In this document: in pieces, positions 22,545 to 33,572 of the stretch
Numbering within the stretch: position 1 is the first letter of the stretch
Layout of the letters: each line of letters opens with the position of its first letter
DNA from: Pantoea deleyi
Lineage (GTDB): Bacteria; Pseudomonadota; Gammaproteobacteria; Enterobacterales; Enterobacteriaceae
Direction: 5' to 3'
NCBI RefSeq assembly: GCF_022647325.1
Contig: NZ_CP071405.1
Location: 434,001 to 498,000 of the forward strand
Length of the DNA stretch: 64,000 nucleotides
Notes under the pieces: generated by a model
The model's input: only the letters and a program-made list of their open reading frames with translations
What the model was told of the DNA's origin: nothing
Databases searched by the model: none
Made by a program: the position numbers and the translations under genes

Positions 22545-22569
22545 AGCTTAGTACCAAAGAGAGGACACA

Positions 22570-23559
22570 ATGCAGGGTTCTGTGACAGAGTTTCTAAAAC
22601 CGCGCCTGGTAGATATCGAGCAAGTGAGTTCGACGCACGCCAAGGTGACCCTTGAGCCTTTAGAGCGTGGCTTTGGCCATACTCTTGGTAACGCACTGCG
22701 CCGTATTCTGCTTTCATCCATGCCGGGTTGCGCGGTGACCGAGGTTGAAATTGATGGTGTACTTCATGAGTACAGCACCAAAGAGGGCGTACAGGAAGAT
22801 ATCCTGGAAATCCTGCTCAACCTGAAAGGGCTGGCGGTAAGAGTTCAGGGTAAAGATGAAGTTATTCTGACCCTGAATAAATCTGGCATTGGCCCTGTGA
22901 CTGCAGCCGACATTACCCATGATGGTGATGTCGAAATCGTCAAGCCTCAGCATGTCATTTGCCATCTGACCGATGAGAACGCTGCTATCAGCATGCGTAT
23001 CAAAGTTCAGCGTGGTCGTGGCTATGTACCGGCTTCTGCCCGAATTCATTCGGAAGAAGATGAGCGCCCAATCGGCCGTCTGCTCGTTGACGCTTGCTAC
23101 AGCCCTGTAGACCGTATCGCCTACAATGTTGAAGCAGCACGTGTTGAGCAGCGCACCGACCTGGACAAGCTGGTCATCGAAATGGAAACCAACGGCACAA
23201 TCGATCCTGAAGAGGCGATTCGTCGTGCGGCAACCATTCTGGCAGAACAACTTGAAGCTTTCGTTGACTTACGTGATGTACGTCAGCCGGAAGTGAAAGA
23301 AGAGAAACCAGAATTCGATCCGATCCTGCTGCGCCCTGTTGACGATCTGGAATTGACTGTCCGCTCTGCTAACTGCCTCAAGGCAGAAGCTATCCACTAC
23401 ATCGGTGATCTGGTACAGCGTACCGAGGTTGAGCTGCTTAAAACGCCTAACCTTGGTAAAAAATCTCTTACTGAGATTAAAGATGTGCTGGCTTCGCGTG
23501 GTCTTTCTCTGGGCATGCGCCTTGAGAACTGGCCGCCAGCAAGCATTGCTGATGAATAA
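22570..23559 (+). CDS. rpoA: RNA polymerase subunit alpha
   Basis: The alpha subunit dimerises to seed RNA polymerase assembly, and its C-terminal domain reads UP elements and activators. The 329-residue product has the N-domain (1-235), a linker, and the C-domain with RSANCLKAE, which carries the DNA-contacting arginine 265. It is fourth in the alpha operon. The A/T-rich stretch upstream of rrn P1 here and the Fis activator are both read through this domain. Confidence 0.99.
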
Positions 23560-23575
23560 TCAGATCACAGGTTAA

Positions 23576-23986
<411 letters not shown>

Positions 23987-23999
23987 TCTGCAGCAACGT

Positions 24000-24026
24000 A
24001 AAAAACCCGCTTCGGCGGGTTTTTTA
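24000..24026 (+). terminator. alpha operon terminator
   Basis: AAAAACCCGC-TTCG-GCGGGTTTTTT: the core stem CCCGC/GCGGG (24006-24010 with 24015-24019) is extended by A-T pairs and ends in a T run. Confidence 0.92.
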
Positions 24027-24081
24027 TTGCCTGAAATTTACTATTTTAGAAGCAGCGCAATTAACTTCAGAGGAGTCGGCT

Positions 24082-24453
24082 ATGTGGCTGGTTGACGAAC
24101 TTGCTGAACAGCATATCAGAGCAGCACTGCAAAAAGGCGAGCTGAGTAATCTTCCCGGCGCCGGTAAGCCGCTGCAGCTGGATGATGACAGTCATGTTCC
24201 GCCAGAATTAAGAGCGGGCTACCGGTTACTGAAAAATGCAGGCTTTCTGCCGCCCGAGCTTGAGCTGAGACGCGAGGCCGTGGAGGTGAACGATCTGATC
24301 CGTCAGCTCGATCCGGACGATCGTCACTATCAGGATCACTGTCATCGGCTGCAGATACTGGAGCTGAGACTGCGTCAGGCGGGCATGAGTACTGATTTTC
24401 TGCACGGATCCTATTCCACGGCGATTGAGCAGCGTTTCCGCGAGGAGGAGTAA
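24082..24453 (+). CDS. yhdN: DnaJ-related DUF1992 protein YhdN
   Basis: The 123-residue product matches E. coli YhdN (122 residues) and belongs to the DUF1992 family related to DNAJC28. Its function is not established. The conserved N-terminal block GAGKPLQLDDDSHVPPELRAGYRLLKNAGFLPPELELR dominates the sequence (near residues 26-64). It has no signal peptide and is probably cytoplasmic. It lies directly upstream of zntR with no gap between stop and start, so the two are likely co-transcribed. Confidence 0.93.
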   Translation: MWLVDELAEQHIRAALQKGELSNLPGAGKPLQLDDDSHVPPELRAGYRLLKNAGFLPPELELRREAVEVNDLIRQLDPDDRHYQDHCHRLQILELRLRQAGMSTDFLHGSYSTAIEQRFREEE

Positions 24454-24870
24454 ATGTTTCGCATCGGGCAGTTAGCGAAGCTGGCTGAGGTCACGCCAGA
24501 CACCATCCGCTTCTATGAAAAGCAGCAGATGATGGATCATGATGGCCGGACGGAGGGCGGTTTTCGGCTCTACAACGAGGGCGACCTTCAGCGTCTGAAG
24601 TTTATCCGCTATGGCCGCAAACTGGGGTTCAGCCTGGAAGCCATCAGAGAGCTTCTCTCGATCCGGGTCGATCCCGCGCATCATACCTGTCAGGAGTCGA
24701 AAGCGATCGTCGAAAAGCGGCTCAGTGAAGTGGCTGAAATGATCGCAGAATTAGAAACGATGCAGCGTTCGCTTCGGCACCTTTCCGATGCCTGCTGCGG
24801 TGACAGTCACAGTAGCGTTTCGTGCTCAATTCTGGAAGCGCTGGAGCGCGGCGGGGCACAGGATAAATAA
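24454..24870 (+). CDS. zntR: zinc-responsive MerR-family activator ZntR
   Basis: ZntR activates the zinc and cadmium exporter gene zntA by untwisting its promoter. The 138-residue product has a MerR winged helix ([20 protein letters not shown]), a dimerisation helix and the zinc ligands C79, C114, C115, H119 and C124, which match the E. coli sites. No zntA is in this window. The start abuts the yhdN stop (TAAATG). The ribosome binding site GAGGAG lies in the end of yhdN. Confidence 0.95.
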   Translation: MFRIGQLAKLAEVTPDTIRFYEKQQMMDHDGRTEGGFRLYNEGDLQRLKFIRYGRKLGFSLEAIRELLSIRVDPAHHTCQESKAIVEKRLSEVAEMIAELETMQRSLRHLSDACCGDSHSSVSCSILEALERGGAQDK

Positions 24871-24875
24871 GCGTA

Positions 24876-24903
24876 TTGTTATTTTGCTGCAAAAGCATAA
24901 AGT
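24876..24903 (+). promoter_or_regulatory. candidate arfA promoter
   Basis: TTGTTA (24876-24881), 16 bases, TAAAGT (24898-24903), starting six bases after the zntR stop. The leader would be about 20 bases, with AGGAGG before the arfA ATG. Confidence 0.5.
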
Positions 24904-24929
24904 ATCACTCTATCTCAACAGGAGGCGTC

Positions 24930-25139
24930 ATGAGTAAATATCAGCATACCAAAGGGCAGATTCGCGATAACGCAATTCAGGCTCTGTTACACGACCCGCT
25001 CTTCAGGCAGCGCGTGGAGCAGAAGCAAAAGGGTAAAGGAAGTTTTAAGCGGAAGGAAAAACACAACAAGGGGAATGGATGGGAGGGCAGTGATAAGAAA
25101 GCGTCTTATCACTGCCCTTCTGCTAAAAGCGTCAGATAA
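24930..25139 (+). CDS. arfA: alternative ribosome-rescue factor ArfA
   Basis: ArfA frees ribosomes stalled on non-stop mRNA by recruiting RF2 when tmRNA is overwhelmed. The 69-residue frame starts [20 protein letters not shown] and has the basic region [15 protein letters not shown], both as in E. coli. A 14-bp perfect hairpin lies inside the coding region from codon 52 on. In E. coli the equivalent hairpin is cut by RNase III or terminates transcription, so the mRNA has no stop and the product is normally tagged by tmRNA. The active form should therefore end near residues 50-55. ATG 24930 has AGGAGG upstream. A longer frame from 24876 runs through the promoter and is rejected. Confidence 0.93.
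   Translation: MSKYQHTKGQIRDNAIQALLHDPLFRQRVEQKQKGKGSFKRKEKHNKGNGWEGSDKKASYHCPSAKSVR
25085..25117 (+). promoter_or_regulatory. arfA intragenic RNase III hairpin
   Basis: GGGCAGTGATAAGA (25085-25098) pairs base for base with TCTTATCACTGCCC (25104-25117) across a five-base loop. It lies inside the arfA frame, 22 bases before its stop. Cleavage here makes a non-stop arfA mRNA, the basis of ArfA self-control through tmRNA in E. coli. Its symmetry could also help end transcription towards mscL from either side. Confidence 0.85.
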
Positions 25140-25157
25140 GTTCTGACGGCTCAGAGA

Positions 25158-25568
25158 CTATACGCGGGTATTCTGCTGTTTCAGCAGGTCGCGGATTTCA
25201 GTCAGCAGCACTTCTTCATTCGACGGCTTAGCAACCGGCTTCTCAACTTCTTTTTTCTTATACAGACGGTTCATCAGTTTGATAGCCATAAAGATCGCAA
25301 ACGCGATGATCACAAAATCGAAGATCGTCTGCAGGAAGATACCATACTGCATGACCACGGCTGGCGCGTCGCCGGTTGCAGGCTTAAGCACCCACTGGAA
25401 AGATTTAAAATCGACCCCACCAATCAGTAAGCCCAGCGGCGGCATGATGATGTTGGCGACCAGTGATGAAACGATCTTACCGAAAGCCGCACCAATGATG
25501 ACACCGACGGCCAGATCTATCACATTGCCGCGCATTGCAAACTCACGAAACTCTTTGATTAAACTCAT
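25158..25568 (-). CDS. mscL: large-conductance mechanosensitive channel MscL
   Basis: MscL is a homopentameric inner-membrane valve that opens under membrane tension and protects cells in osmotic downshock. The 136-residue product equals E. coli and starts [20 protein letters not shown]. It has two membrane segments (residues about 15-45 and 75-100) and the charged C-terminal bundle (ending LLKQQNTRV). ATG 25568 has AAGGAGATAAG upstream, and a longer frame to 25634 is not supported. It converges on arfA with an 18-base gap. Confidence 0.97.
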   Translation of the reverse strand: MSLIKEFREFAMRGNVIDLAVGVIIGAAFGKIVSSLVANIIMPPLGLLIGGVDFKSFQWVLKPATGDAPAVVMQYGIFLQTIFDFVIIAFAIFMAIKLMNRLYKKKEVEKPVAKPSNEEVLLTEIRDLLKQQNTRV

Positions 25569-25692
25569 ACTTATCTCCTTGCCCAAGCCAATGTCATAAA
25601 GTCTAACAAACCTGACTGGTTTTGCCATCTGCACAGCGAATTAAGCGGCAGTTTTAGTTACCGCTGATTGGGTGAGCCTGTACTGATGAAAG

Positions 25693-27069
25693 TCAGAGGA
25701 AGAACGGACTGGGCTGGAACAGGCGTTCCACATCGGAGACAAATTTTTTGTCGGTCAGGAACATGATGACATGGTCGCCCTGTTCGATGCGCAGGTTATC
25801 GTTGGCGATCATCACGTCGTCGCCGCGAACCACCGCGCCGATAATGGTGCCCGGCGGCAGCTTGATATCATCAATTGAGCGACCCACTACGCGTGAAGTC
25901 GATTCATCGCCATGCGCTATTGCTTCGATCGCCTCTGCGATACCGCGTCGTAATGAAGAGACACCCACGATATCGGCTTTGCGCACATGTCCCAGCAGGG
26001 CAGAAATGGTCGCCTGCTGAGGTGAAATCGCAATATCAATCACGCTGCCCTGAACCAGATCGACATAGGCGCGGCGCTGAATCAGCACCATCACCTTCTT
26101 CGCGCCCATCTTCTTCGCCAGCATCGCTGACATAATATTGGCTTCATCATCATTGGTGACGGCGATAAAGAGATCGACCTGTTCGACATGCTCTTCTGCC
26201 AGCAGCTCCTGATCTGACGCGTCGCCATAGAAGACCACCGTGTCCTGCAGATGTTCTGCCAGCTCGGCGGCCCGCTGAGGGTTCCGTTCAATCAGCTTCA
26301 CGCTGTAGTGTTTTTCCAGTCGCTGCGCCAGACCAAACCCGATATTGCCGCCACCGACCAGCATAATGCGCTTGTAGGGTTTCTCCAGCCGCTGCATTTC
26401 ACTCATCACCGCACGAATGTTCTGGCTGGCCGCGATGAAGAAGATCTCATCGCCGGCTTCGACGATGGTAGAGCCCTGCGGGCGGATAGGGCGATCCTGA
26501 CGGAAGATAGCGGCGACGCGCGTATCAATATGCGGCATATGTTCACGCATGATCGACAGCGGATTGCCGACCAGCGGTCCGCCATAGTAAGCCTTGACCA
26601 CGGCCAGGCTGACTTTCCCCTCCGCAAAGTTTACCACCTGCAGTGCGCCGGGATACTGGATCAGACGATAGATATTTTCGATCACCAGCTGCTCAGGTGA
26701 GATCAGATGATCGATAGGCACCGCTTCAGGGATAAACAGCTTATCTGCGTCACGCAGATAGTCGGCAGCGCGAATACGGGCGATACGATTAGGCGTATTG
26801 AAAAGCGAATAGGCGATCTGACAGGCAATCATGTTGGTTTCGTCGGAGTTTGTGACGGCAACCAGCATGTCGGCATCTTCGGCGCCTGCCTCACGCAGGA
26901 TGCGTGGATGGGAACCATGACCCTGCACCACGCGAAGATCGAACTTATCCTGCAGATGGCGCAGGCGCGACGCGTCGGTATCAACCACCGTGATATCGTT
27001 ATTCTCGCCCACCAGATTTTCTGCCAGCGTGCCGCCAACCTGTCCTGCACCCAGAATGATTATTTTCAT
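25693..27069 (-). CDS. trkA: Trk potassium uptake regulator TrkA
   Basis: TrkA is the cytoplasmic NAD-binding gate of the TrkH and TrkG potassium channels. The 458-residue product is a tandem duplication: two Rossmann RCK-N domains with [13 protein letters not shown] near residue 7 and [13 protein letters not shown] near 238, each followed by an RCK-C domain. It is the last gene of the minus-strand group def-fmt-rsmB-trkA and lies 18 bases after rsmB. Confidence 0.97.
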   Translation of the reverse strand: MKIIILGAGQVGGTLAENLVGENNDITVVDTDASRLRHLQDKFDLRVVQGHGSHPRILREAGAEDADMLVAVTNSDETNMIACQIAYSLFNTPNRIARIRAADYLRDADKLFIPEAVPIDHLISPEQLVIENIYRLIQYPGALQVVNFAEGKVSLAVVKAYYGGPLVGNPLSIMREHMPHIDTRVAAIFRQDRPIRPQGSTIVEAGDEIFFIAASQNIRAVMSEMQRLEKPYKRIMLVGGGNIGFGLAQRLEKHYSVKLIERNPQRAAELAEHLQDTVVFYGDASDQELLAEEHVEQVDLFIAVTNDDEANIMSAMLAKKMGAKKVMVLIQRRAYVDLVQGSVIDIAISPQQATISALLGHVRKADIVGVSSLRRGIAEAIEAIAHGDESTSRVVGRSIDDIKLPPGTIIGAVVRGDDVMIANDNLRIEQGDHVIMFLTDKKFVSDVERLFQPSPFFL

Positions 27070-27087
27070 CGCTTATCAATACTCATC

Positions 27088-28389
27088 TCAGTTTGTACCC
27101 GATTTCTTTATCAGCTTCGCGTAGAAGAAACCATCTCCGCCTTCGGCCTGTGGGAAAACCTGTAGCCCGTTCGCGGGCGCACCCTGCAGCGGTTCGGCCC
27201 GGGCATCAGGCTGACGCTGGAGAAAAGCGTCTATCTGCTGATGATTCTCTTCGGGCAGGATAGAACAGGTGGCATAGATTAGCGTACCGCCAGGTTTCAG
27301 ATGGGGCCAGATAGCGTCCAGAATTTCGCGCTGAAGCGCGGCCAGCTCGGCGATATCCCGATCCCGGCGCAGCCATTTGATGTCGGGATGACGGCGGATA
27401 ACGCCGGTAGCGGAGCAGGGGGCATCCAGCAGGATACGATCAAACTGACGATCGCCGCACCACTGTTGTGGCGTCCGTCCGTCACCCTGTTTCACCTCGG
27501 CGTTCATGCCCAGTCGTGTCAGATTCTCATGAACCCGCTTCAGGCGCTGCGCATCCACGTCGACCGCCAGCACGCTGGCTTTGGGCGCGATTTCAAGAAT
27601 ATGGGTGGTTTTACCGCCGGGCGCCGCGCACAAATCCAGAATCTGTTCGCCATTCCGCGGCTCAAGCAGCTGGGCGCAGCGCTGCGCAGATAGATCCTGC
27701 ACGGTCACCCAGCCCTGTCCGAAGCCGGGTAACTGGCTGACCGGCGCCGGGGCATCGAGCCGCAGCGCATCCGGCACGTCGTCAGCGGGCTGCGCACTGC
27801 GGCCGCTTTCGGCCAGCAACGCGAGCCAGGCGTCGCGATCCTGGTGCTGACGGTTGACACGCAGCCACATCGGCGGACGCTGATTATTCGCCTCCACAAT
27901 CTGCTGCCACTGCGTCGGCCAGGCGTGCTGCAGGCGTTTCAGCAGCCAGCCCGGATGCAGATAGCGCTGCGGGCCTTCCTGAATGCTGGCCAGCAGCGTT
28001 TCCCGCTGGCGCTGGAACTGGCGCAGTACGCCATTCAGCACGCCTTTCAGACTGGTACGCTTCAGGGCCTCGGCACCCGCCACGGTTTCTGCCAGTGCGG
28101 CATGGGCAGGGACACGGGTATACTCCAGCTGATACAGCCCGACCATGATCAGATAGTGCAGAACCCGCTGTTTACCGGTCAGCGGGCGTTCCATCAGTTT
28201 GCCGATCAGGGCTTCCAGCTGCGGCAAGGTGCGCAGGACGCCGAAACAGATCTCCTGCACCAGGGCACTGTCTTTATCGGAGAGTTTTTTCTGGGCGGCA
28301 GGCAGGGCGGTATTCAGGGATTCACCTTTGTCGACGACGCGCTCAATGAGTTGAGCGGAGAGGCTACGCAGGTTAATTGATTTCGTCAT
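27088..28389 (-). CDS. rsmB: 16S rRNA m5C967 methyltransferase RsmB
   Basis: RsmB methylates C967 of 16S rRNA using S-adenosylmethionine. The 433-residue product has an N-terminal NusB-like RNA-binding domain (about 1-140) and a Rossmann methyltransferase domain with [15 protein letters not shown]. Two cysteine motifs are present: [14 protein letters not shown] and [11 protein letters not shown], one for catalysis and one for release. E. coli RsmB has 429 residues. It is separated from fmt by a terminator-like hairpin and then precedes trkA closely. Confidence 0.96.
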   Translation of the reverse strand: MTKSINLRSLSAQLIERVVDKGESLNTALPAAQKKLSDKDSALVQEICFGVLRTLPQLEALIGKLMERPLTGKQRVLHYLIMVGLYQLEYTRVPAHAALAETVAGAEALKRTSLKGVLNGVLRQFQRQRETLLASIQEGPQRYLHPGWLLKRLQHAWPTQWQQIVEANNQRPPMWLRVNRQHQDRDAWLALLAESGRSAQPADDVPDALRLDAPAPVSQLPGFGQGWVTVQDLSAQRCAQLLEPRNGEQILDLCAAPGGKTTHILEIAPKASVLAVDVDAQRLKRVHENLTRLGMNAEVKQGDGRTPQQWCGDRQFDRILLDAPCSATGVIRRHPDIKWLRRDRDIAELAALQREILDAIWPHLKPGGTLIYATCSILPEENHQQIDAFLQRQPDARAEPLQGAPANGLQVFPQAEGGDGFFYAKLIKKSGTN

Positions 28390-28403
28390 AGGGTTTTGTC
28401 ATC

Positions 28404-28432
28404 AAACAAAAAGCCCGGCGAGTCACCGGGCC
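28404..28432 (-). terminator. terminator-like hairpin between fmt and rsmB
   Basis: Read on the minus strand, GCCCGG/CCGGGC (28431-28426 with 28418-28413) closes a seven-base loop and is followed by TTTTTG. It probably trims or attenuates fmt transcripts, since rsmB has only 49 bases upstream for a promoter of its own. Confidence 0.7.
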
Positions 28433-28438
28433 AGAGAG

Positions 28439-29383
28439 TCAGTCCAGAAGGGTTCCAGGTTCAAACCATTCCCGGCGCGAGTTGAGAAGATCCTGAGCCG
28501 ACATCGGTTTTTTACCGGCAGGCTGTAACTGCAGCAGGTTCAGAACACCCTGCGTCGTCGCGATCCGGATGCCATGCTTATCGGCACTGATGATTTCGCC
28601 TGGCGAACGGTCGACGTGCGGCAGAACGCTTGCCTGCCAGACTTTTACCGGTTGATCGCCGACAGTAAAGAAGCTCATCGGCCAGGGATTAAACGCGCGA
28701 ATACAGCGTTCAAGCTGCTCTGCAGAGAGGGTCCAGTCCAGACGGGCCTCTTCTTTGCTGAGCTTTTCCGCGTAGCTGACCTGCGCCTCATCCTGCTTCT
28801 CCGGGGAAGCCTGCTGCGTATTCAGTAAGGTCAGCGTCTCCAGCAACCCCTGCGGCCCGAGTCCGGCCAGCCGATCATAGAGCGTGGCGCTGGTGTCCTG
28901 AGCGGTAATCGGACAGGCAAGTTTATAGAGCATATCGCCGGTATCCAGACCCACATCCATCTGCATGATGGTCACGCCGGTTTCGCTGTCGCCCGCCCAG
29001 AGCGCGCGCTGAATCGGCGCCGCGCCGCGCCAGCGAGGCAGCAGCGAGCCATGCACGTTGATACAGCCCAGGCGGGGCATATCAAGCACGGCTTTCGGCA
29101 GAATCAGGCCATAGGCCACGACCACCATCACATCGGCCTGCAGATCAGCGACCAGCTGCTGATTCTCTTCAGGTCGCAGAGATTTAGGCTGAAAGACCGG
29201 AATGTCATGCGCGAGGGCCAGCGTTTTGACCGGGCCAGGCGTTAATTTGTTACCGCGACCCGCAGGGCGGTCGGGCTGGGTGAATACGCCGATAACCTGA
29301 TGTTCAGAAGCAAGCAGCGCGTCAAGATGACGCGCTGCAAAGTCAGGTGTGCCGGCAAAGATGATTTTTAGCGGGGCAGACAC
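28439..29383 (-). CDS. fmt: methionyl-tRNA formyltransferase
   Basis: Fmt adds a formyl group from 10-formyl-THF to initiator Met-tRNA. The 314-residue product has the formyltransferase fold with [17 protein letters not shown] and [10 protein letters not shown], which hold the conserved folate-binding and catalytic residues, and a C-terminal OB-like tRNA-binding domain. It follows def by 20 bases. The pair adds and later removes the formyl group. Confidence 0.97.
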   Translation of the reverse strand: MSAPLKIIFAGTPDFAARHLDALLASEHQVIGVFTQPDRPAGRGNKLTPGPVKTLALAHDIPVFQPKSLRPEENQQLVADLQADVMVVVAYGLILPKAVLDMPRLGCINVHGSLLPRWRGAAPIQRALWAGDSETGVTIMQMDVGLDTGDMLYKLACPITAQDTSATLYDRLAGLGPQGLLETLTLLNTQQASPEKQDEAQVSYAEKLSKEEARLDWTLSAEQLERCIRAFNPWPMSFFTVGDQPVKVWQASVLPHVDRSPGEIISADKHGIRIATTQGVLNLLQLQPAGKKPMSAQDLLNSRREWFEPGTLLD

Positions 29384-29403
29384 GTTTATCCCTTCTTAAG
29401 GTC

Positions 29404-29916
29404 TCAGGAAGCCTGGGCGTTCTGACGCGCCAGCTTCTCTAACTTCGTTTTGATCCGTTGACGCTTCAGCGGCGACAGATAATCGATAAACAGCTTGCCT
29501 TCCAGATGATCGATCTCATGCTGGATACAGATAGCCAGTAACTCGCTGGCTTCCAGTTCGAAACTTTTACCGTCGCGATCCAGCGCACGGACCTTCACCC
29601 GCTCGGCGCGCGGAACAAAAGCACGCTGTTCCGGAATAGAGAGGCAACCCTCTTCGATACCGGTTTCACCGCTTTTTTCCAGCAGCTCAGGGTTGATCAG
29701 CACTAAACGCTCTTCGCGACTTTCAGAGACATCAATCACGATAATGCGCTGATGAATATCGACCTGCGTTGCCGCCAGACCAATACCTTCTTCGGCATAC
29801 ATCGTATCGAACATATCATCAACGATACGCTGAATGTCTGCGTTAACTTCTTTAACGGGCGCGGCGACTTTGCGCAGGCGCTCGTCAGGGAAATGTAATA
29901 CCTGCAAAACTGACAT
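29404..29916 (-). CDS. def: peptide deformylase
   Basis: Def removes the N-formyl group from new proteins with an iron-dependent active site. The 170-residue product has all three motifs: [17 protein letters not shown] (metal ligand C91) and HEIDH (ligands H133 and H137, catalytic E134). It is the first gene of the minus-strand group. A TACAAT (29967-29962) with CTGTCA (29991-29986) 18 bases away could be its promoter, in the 115-base region shared with the divergent dprA. Confidence 0.97.
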   Translation of the reverse strand: MSVLQVLHFPDERLRKVAAPVKEVNADIQRIVDDMFDTMYAEEGIGLAATQVDIHQRIIVIDVSESREERLVLINPELLEKSGETGIEEGCLSIPEQRAFVPRAERVKVRALDRDGKSFELEASELLAICIQHEIDHLEGKLFIDYLSPLKRQRIKTKLEKLARQNAQAS

Positions 29917-30031
29917 AAATATCCAGATCTGTATTCGGTTATGAAAAGATTACTACCCCATATTGTAGACTTTTCGGGACCTGATTGACAGCATTGTGCG
30001 GCAGGAAGCCGGGGTGTTCAGGGAGCCGAAG

Positions 30032-31156
30032 ATGGAGAGATTAGCGCACTATATGCGGCTGGCGGCCGTGAGTGGAATGACAGGGAAACGCTGGGTTGAT
30101 GCGGTGCAGAAAACCGAAGCCGGTGCAGCAGACCCTGCGCCTCTGATTCGGGCTGGGTTAGATACGAATCAGCGCCGTCAATATGATGGCGTCAGCGAAC
30201 AGACGATTGCCGGGGTCTGCACCTGGCTGGCACAGAGCCCGTCCCATCATCTGGTGAGTGCGCTGGACCCGGCCTATCCTCTTCGTCTCAGAGAAACCCG
30301 TCACTTTCCGCCGCTGCTTTATATTAATGGTGATCCTGGCGCGCTGAGTACGCCTCAGCTAGCTGTGGTGGGGAGCCGGAACGGGTCTCAGAATGGCCGG
30401 TACTGGTGTGACTGGTTTACCCGGCACCTGTCGCTCAGCGGTCTGACTATCACCAGCGGGCTGGCGCGGGGGATCGATGGTGTGGCCCATCGGGCCGCGC
30501 TGAGCGCGGGCGGAAAAACGGTGGCGGTGTTAGGCAGTGGCCTGCAGCGGCTCTATCCCAAAAATCATGCCCGGCTGGCCGCTGAGATTGTTGAGCAGGG
30601 CGGGGCTGTCGTCTCAGAGTTTCCGCTGACGGCGCTCCCGCATCCGCATCACTTCCCGCGCCGTAATCGCATCATCAGTGGCCTGAGTCATGGCGTGCTG
30701 GTGGCAGAAGCAACGCTCAGGAGTGGCTCGCTGGTGACGGCCCGTTATGCGCTGGAGCAGAACCGCAACGTCTACGCGTTGCCGGGCGCGCTCGGCAACC
30801 CGCTCAGTGAAGGCGTAAACTGGCTGATCCAGCAGGGAGCGCTACTGGTGGCCCACCCCAATAACATCCTGGAAGACCTGGCCAGCGCACTTAACTGGCT
30901 GCCGCAGATCCAGACCAGTGAAATTTATTCTGAGATGAGTGACGCTGCTCCATTGCCATTTGCTGATGTGTTGGCTAACGTAGGTGATGAGGTTACACCT
31001 GTTGACGTTGTCGCTGAACGTGCCGGCCAATCTGTGCCAGTTATCTCAGCTCAGTTGCTGGAACTGGAGTTAGCAGGATGGATCGCAGCTGTACCCGGCG
31101 GCTATGTCCGATTGAGGAGGGCATGCCATGTTCGACGTACTGATGTATTTGTTTGA
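30032..31156 (+). CDS. dprA: DNA processing protein DprA (Smf)
   Basis: DprA loads RecA onto incoming single-stranded DNA in naturally transformable bacteria. Its role in enterics is less clear. The 374-residue product equals E. coli in length when started at ATG 30032. An upstream GTG at 29996 would add 12 residues and is rejected. The Rossmann-like core has [29 protein letters not shown] and [12 protein letters not shown], and a C-terminal winged helix ends RRTDVFV. The last 29 bases overlap smg in another frame. Confidence 0.96.
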   Translation: MERLAHYMRLAAVSGMTGKRWVDAVQKTEAGAADPAPLIRAGLDTNQRRQYDGVSEQTIAGVCTWLAQSPSHHLVSALDPAYPLRLRETRHFPPLLYINGDPGALSTPQLAVVGSRNGSQNGRYWCDWFTRHLSLSGLTITSGLARGIDGVAHRAALSAGGKTVAVLGSGLQRLYPKNHARLAAEIVEQGGAVVSEFPLTALPHPHHFPRRNRIISGLSHGVLVAEATLRSGSLVTARYALEQNRNVYALPGALGNPLSEGVNWLIQQGALLVAHPNNILEDLASALNWLPQIQTSEIYSEMSDAAPLPFADVLANVGDEVTPVDVVAERAGQSVPVISAQLLELELAGWIAAVPGGYVRLRRACHVRRTDVFV

Positions 31157-31601
31157 AACATATATCCACAACGAAGCAGAAATGGGTGTTGATCAGGACA
31201 GATTGACAGACGACCTGACGGATGCCGGGTTCCATCGTGAAGATATCTACAGTGCGCTGAACTGGCTGGAAAGACTGGCGGATTACCAGGAAGGACTGGT
31301 GGCGCCAGTTTTAATGACGAATGATCCGCTCTCTATGCGCATCTACACTGATGAAGAGAGCAAGCGTTTAGATGCCGACAGCCGCGGTTTCCTGCTCTTC
31401 CTGGAGCAGATTCAGGTGCTGAATCTGGAAACCCGTGAAATGGTTATCGAACGCGTCATGGCGCTGGACACTTCAGAGTTCGACCTGGAAGATCTGAAAT
31501 GGGTGGTGCTGATGGTGCTGTTCAACATCCCGGGATGTGAGAACGCCTATCAGCAGATGGAAGAACTGTTATTCGACGTCAATGACGGTATGCTGCACTA
31601 A
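31128..31601 (+). CDS. smg: Smg/DUF494 family protein
   Basis: The 157-residue product equals E. coli Smg in length and start ([20 protein letters not shown]). The family (DUF494) is acidic and mostly helical and its function is unknown. The conserved link to dprA suggests a shared role. The start lies 29 bases inside dprA, with GAGGAGG as a good ribosome binding site. yrdD follows after 24 bases. Confidence 0.95.
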   Translation: MFDVLMYLFETYIHNEAEMGVDQDRLTDDLTDAGFHREDIYSALNWLERLADYQEGLVAPVLMTNDPLSMRIYTDEESKRLDADSRGFLLFLEQIQVLNLETREMVIERVMALDTSEFDLEDLKWVVLMVLFNIPGCENAYQQMEELLFDVNDGMLH

Positions 31602-31625
31602 ATTTCCTTTCATGCATTGATCGCT

Positions 31626-32171
31626 ATGAGTAAAGCTGCACTTTTCACGGTGCCTAAACAGGATCCCTGCCCCGCTTGCGGGGCAGAACTGGTTATCCGC
31701 TCCGGTAAACATGGTCCTTTCCTGGGCTGTGCGAACTATCCGGCGTGCGACTACATTCGTCCTTTAAAAAGTCAGGCCGATGGCCATGTGGTCAAAGTGC
31801 TGGAAGGGCATCCCTGTCCTGAATGCGGCGCAGATAAAGTGCTGCGGCAGGGGCGTTTTGGCATGTTCATTGGCTGCAGCCACTATCCGGAATGCGGATA
31901 TACGGAAACCATCGACAAGCCGGATGAAACCACGCTGGCCTGTCCGCAGTGTCATGAAGGCCACCTGGTTCAGCGCCGCTCCCGCTATGGCAAAACGTTT
32001 CACTCCTGCGATCGCTATCCGGCCTGCCAGTTTGTCGTAAACCTGACCCCCGTTGCCGGAGTCTGTCCTTATTGCCAGTATCCGCTGTTAGTTGAGAAAA
32101 AGACGGCGCAGGGCGTGAAACGCTTCTGCGCCAGTAAGCGTTGTGGCAAAGCCATTACTGAAGAGAATTGA
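31626..32171 (+). CDS. yrdD: topoisomerase-type zinc-ribbon protein YrdD
   Basis: The 181-residue product is made of four zinc-ribbon repeats like the C-terminus of topoisomerase I. They begin CPACGAELVIRSGKHG, CPECGADKVLRQGRFG, CPQCHEGHLVQRRSRYG and CPYCQYPLLVEKKT. It lacks a topoisomerase catalytic domain, so it may bind single-stranded DNA or RNA. I chose ATG 31626 by alignment to E. coli YrdD, rejecting TTG 31617. tsaC follows after six bases. Confidence 0.93.
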   Translation: MSKAALFTVPKQDPCPACGAELVIRSGKHGPFLGCANYPACDYIRPLKSQADGHVVKVLEGHPCPECGADKVLRQGRFGMFIGCSHYPECGYTETIDKPDETTLACPQCHEGHLVQRRSRYGKTFHSCDRYPACQFVVNLTPVAGVCPYCQYPLLVEKKTAQGVKRFCASKRCGKAITEEN

Positions 32172-32177
32172 TCGTTC

Positions 32178-32750
32178 ATGGAAAATCAACACCTCGCCGA
32201 TTCGCTTGAAACCTGCTTAGAGCAGCTGAATCGACAGGCGGTCATCGCCTATCCCACTGAAGCCGTATTTGGTCTGGGCTGTGACCCTGACAGTGAATCC
32301 GCCGTTATGGCTCTGCTGGCGCTGAAACAGCGTCCGGTAGAGAAGGGGCTGATTCTGATCGCGGCTGACTACAGCCAGCTGGAGCCTTACATCTCCGCGC
32401 GCGAACTCTCTGTAACCCAGCGGGAACGGATGTTTGCATGCTGGCCTGGCCCGGTCACGTTCGTTGTCCCCGTTCCGCCTCAGACGCCGCGCTGGCTTAC
32501 CGGACAGTTTGATTCACTGGCGATCCGTGTCAGCGACCATCCGGATGTGCAGGCGATTTGCCGGGCATTCGGCAAACCGCTGGTATCGACCAGCGCAAAT
32601 CTGACCGGTCTGCCTCCCTGCCGCACGGCAGAAGAGGTGAAGCGCCAGTTTGGCGAGCATTTCCCGGTGCTGTCTGGAAAGACAGGTGGACGACTCAATC
32701 CTTCCGAAATCCGCGATGTCATCAGCGGCGAACTTATACGTCAGGGTTAA
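32178..32750 (+). CDS. tsaC: threonylcarbamoyl-AMP synthase TsaC
   Basis: TsaC makes threonylcarbamoyl-AMP from threonine, bicarbonate and ATP for t6A37 formation on ANN-decoding tRNAs. The 190-residue product has the YrdC fold with [13 protein letters not shown] near its start and STSANLTG near residue 139. It is the short, YrdC-type enzyme without the Sua5 C-domain. The tRNA-Thr gene in this window encodes a likely target. Confidence 0.96.
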   Translation: MENQHLADSLETCLEQLNRQAVIAYPTEAVFGLGCDPDSESAVMALLALKQRPVEKGLILIAADYSQLEPYISARELSVTQRERMFACWPGPVTFVVPVPPQTPRWLTGQFDSLAIRVSDHPDVQAICRAFGKPLVSTSANLTGLPPCRTAEEVKRQFGEHFPVLSGKTGGRLNPSEIRDVISGELIRQG

Positions 32751-32753
32751 TGT

Positions 32754-33572
32754 ATGGACCACTTCGCCGTTTTCGGTAATCCGATCAACCACAGTAAATC
32801 TCCGCTGATCCATCAGGCTTTCGCTGAACAGACGGGCATCGAACACCGCTATGGCCGTATCTGCGCGCCGATGGAGGGATTTCCTCAGGCGCTGACGGCT
32901 TTTTTTGAACAGGGCGGACGTGGTGCCAACGTGACGTTGCCTTTCAAACAGCAGGCATTTGAATTTGCCGATCGGCTCACTGAACGTGCCGCGCTATCCG
33001 GCGCGGTAAATACGGTGAAGAAACTCAGCGATGGGCTAATCCAGGGCGACAATACGGATGGTATTGGCCTGCTAAGCGATCTTGAACGGCTGGGGATGAT
33101 CACTGCCGGTGACAAGGTATTGCTGGTGGGCGCCGGCGGCGCGGCGCGTGGAGTCATCCTGCCGCTGCTTTCATCAGGGGTCACACTGACGGTGGTCAAC
33201 CGCACCGCCGCGCGGGCAGAAGAGCTGGTCAGCCTGTTCAATAAGCATGGCACCCTCCGCGCCTCTGATTTCGACCAGTTAGCAGATCAGCACTTCGACT
33301 TAATCATTAATGCCACCTCAAGCGGCGTAGAGGGGAAGACACCGCCTTTACCTGCGGAACTCATCCATCCCGGGGTGCGCTGCTATGACATGTTCTATCA
33401 AAGCGGGCTGACGCCGTTTTTGCACTGGTGCCAGGCGCACGGCGCGCAGCATCTTGCCGATGGCGTGGGCATGCTGGTTGGCCAGGCCGCCCATGCCTTC
33501 TATCTGTGGCACGGTGTGATGCCGGAAATTGCGCCGGTCATCGTTCAGCTTAAGCAGGCCATGCAACCGTGA
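32754..33572 (+). CDS. aroE: shikimate dehydrogenase AroE
   Basis: AroE reduces 3-dehydroshikimate to shikimate with NADPH. The 272-residue product has the substrate-binding motif [13 protein letters not shown], the catalytic lysine in [11 protein letters not shown] (K65) and the NADPH site GAGGAARG with NRTAAR. The window also holds aroQ, the enzyme just before it in the pathway, about 18 kb away. The stop overlaps the yrdB start by four bases (GTGA). Confidence 0.97.
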   Translation: MDHFAVFGNPINHSKSPLIHQAFAEQTGIEHRYGRICAPMEGFPQALTAFFEQGGRGANVTLPFKQQAFEFADRLTERAALSGAVNTVKKLSDGLIQGDNTDGIGLLSDLERLGMITAGDKVLLVGAGGAARGVILPLLSSGVTLTVVNRTAARAEELVSLFNKHGTLRASDFDQLADQHFDLIINATSSGVEGKTPPLPAELIHPGVRCYDMFYQSGLTPFLHWCQAHGAQHLADGVGMLVGQAAHAFYLWHGVMPEIAPVIVQLKQAMQP

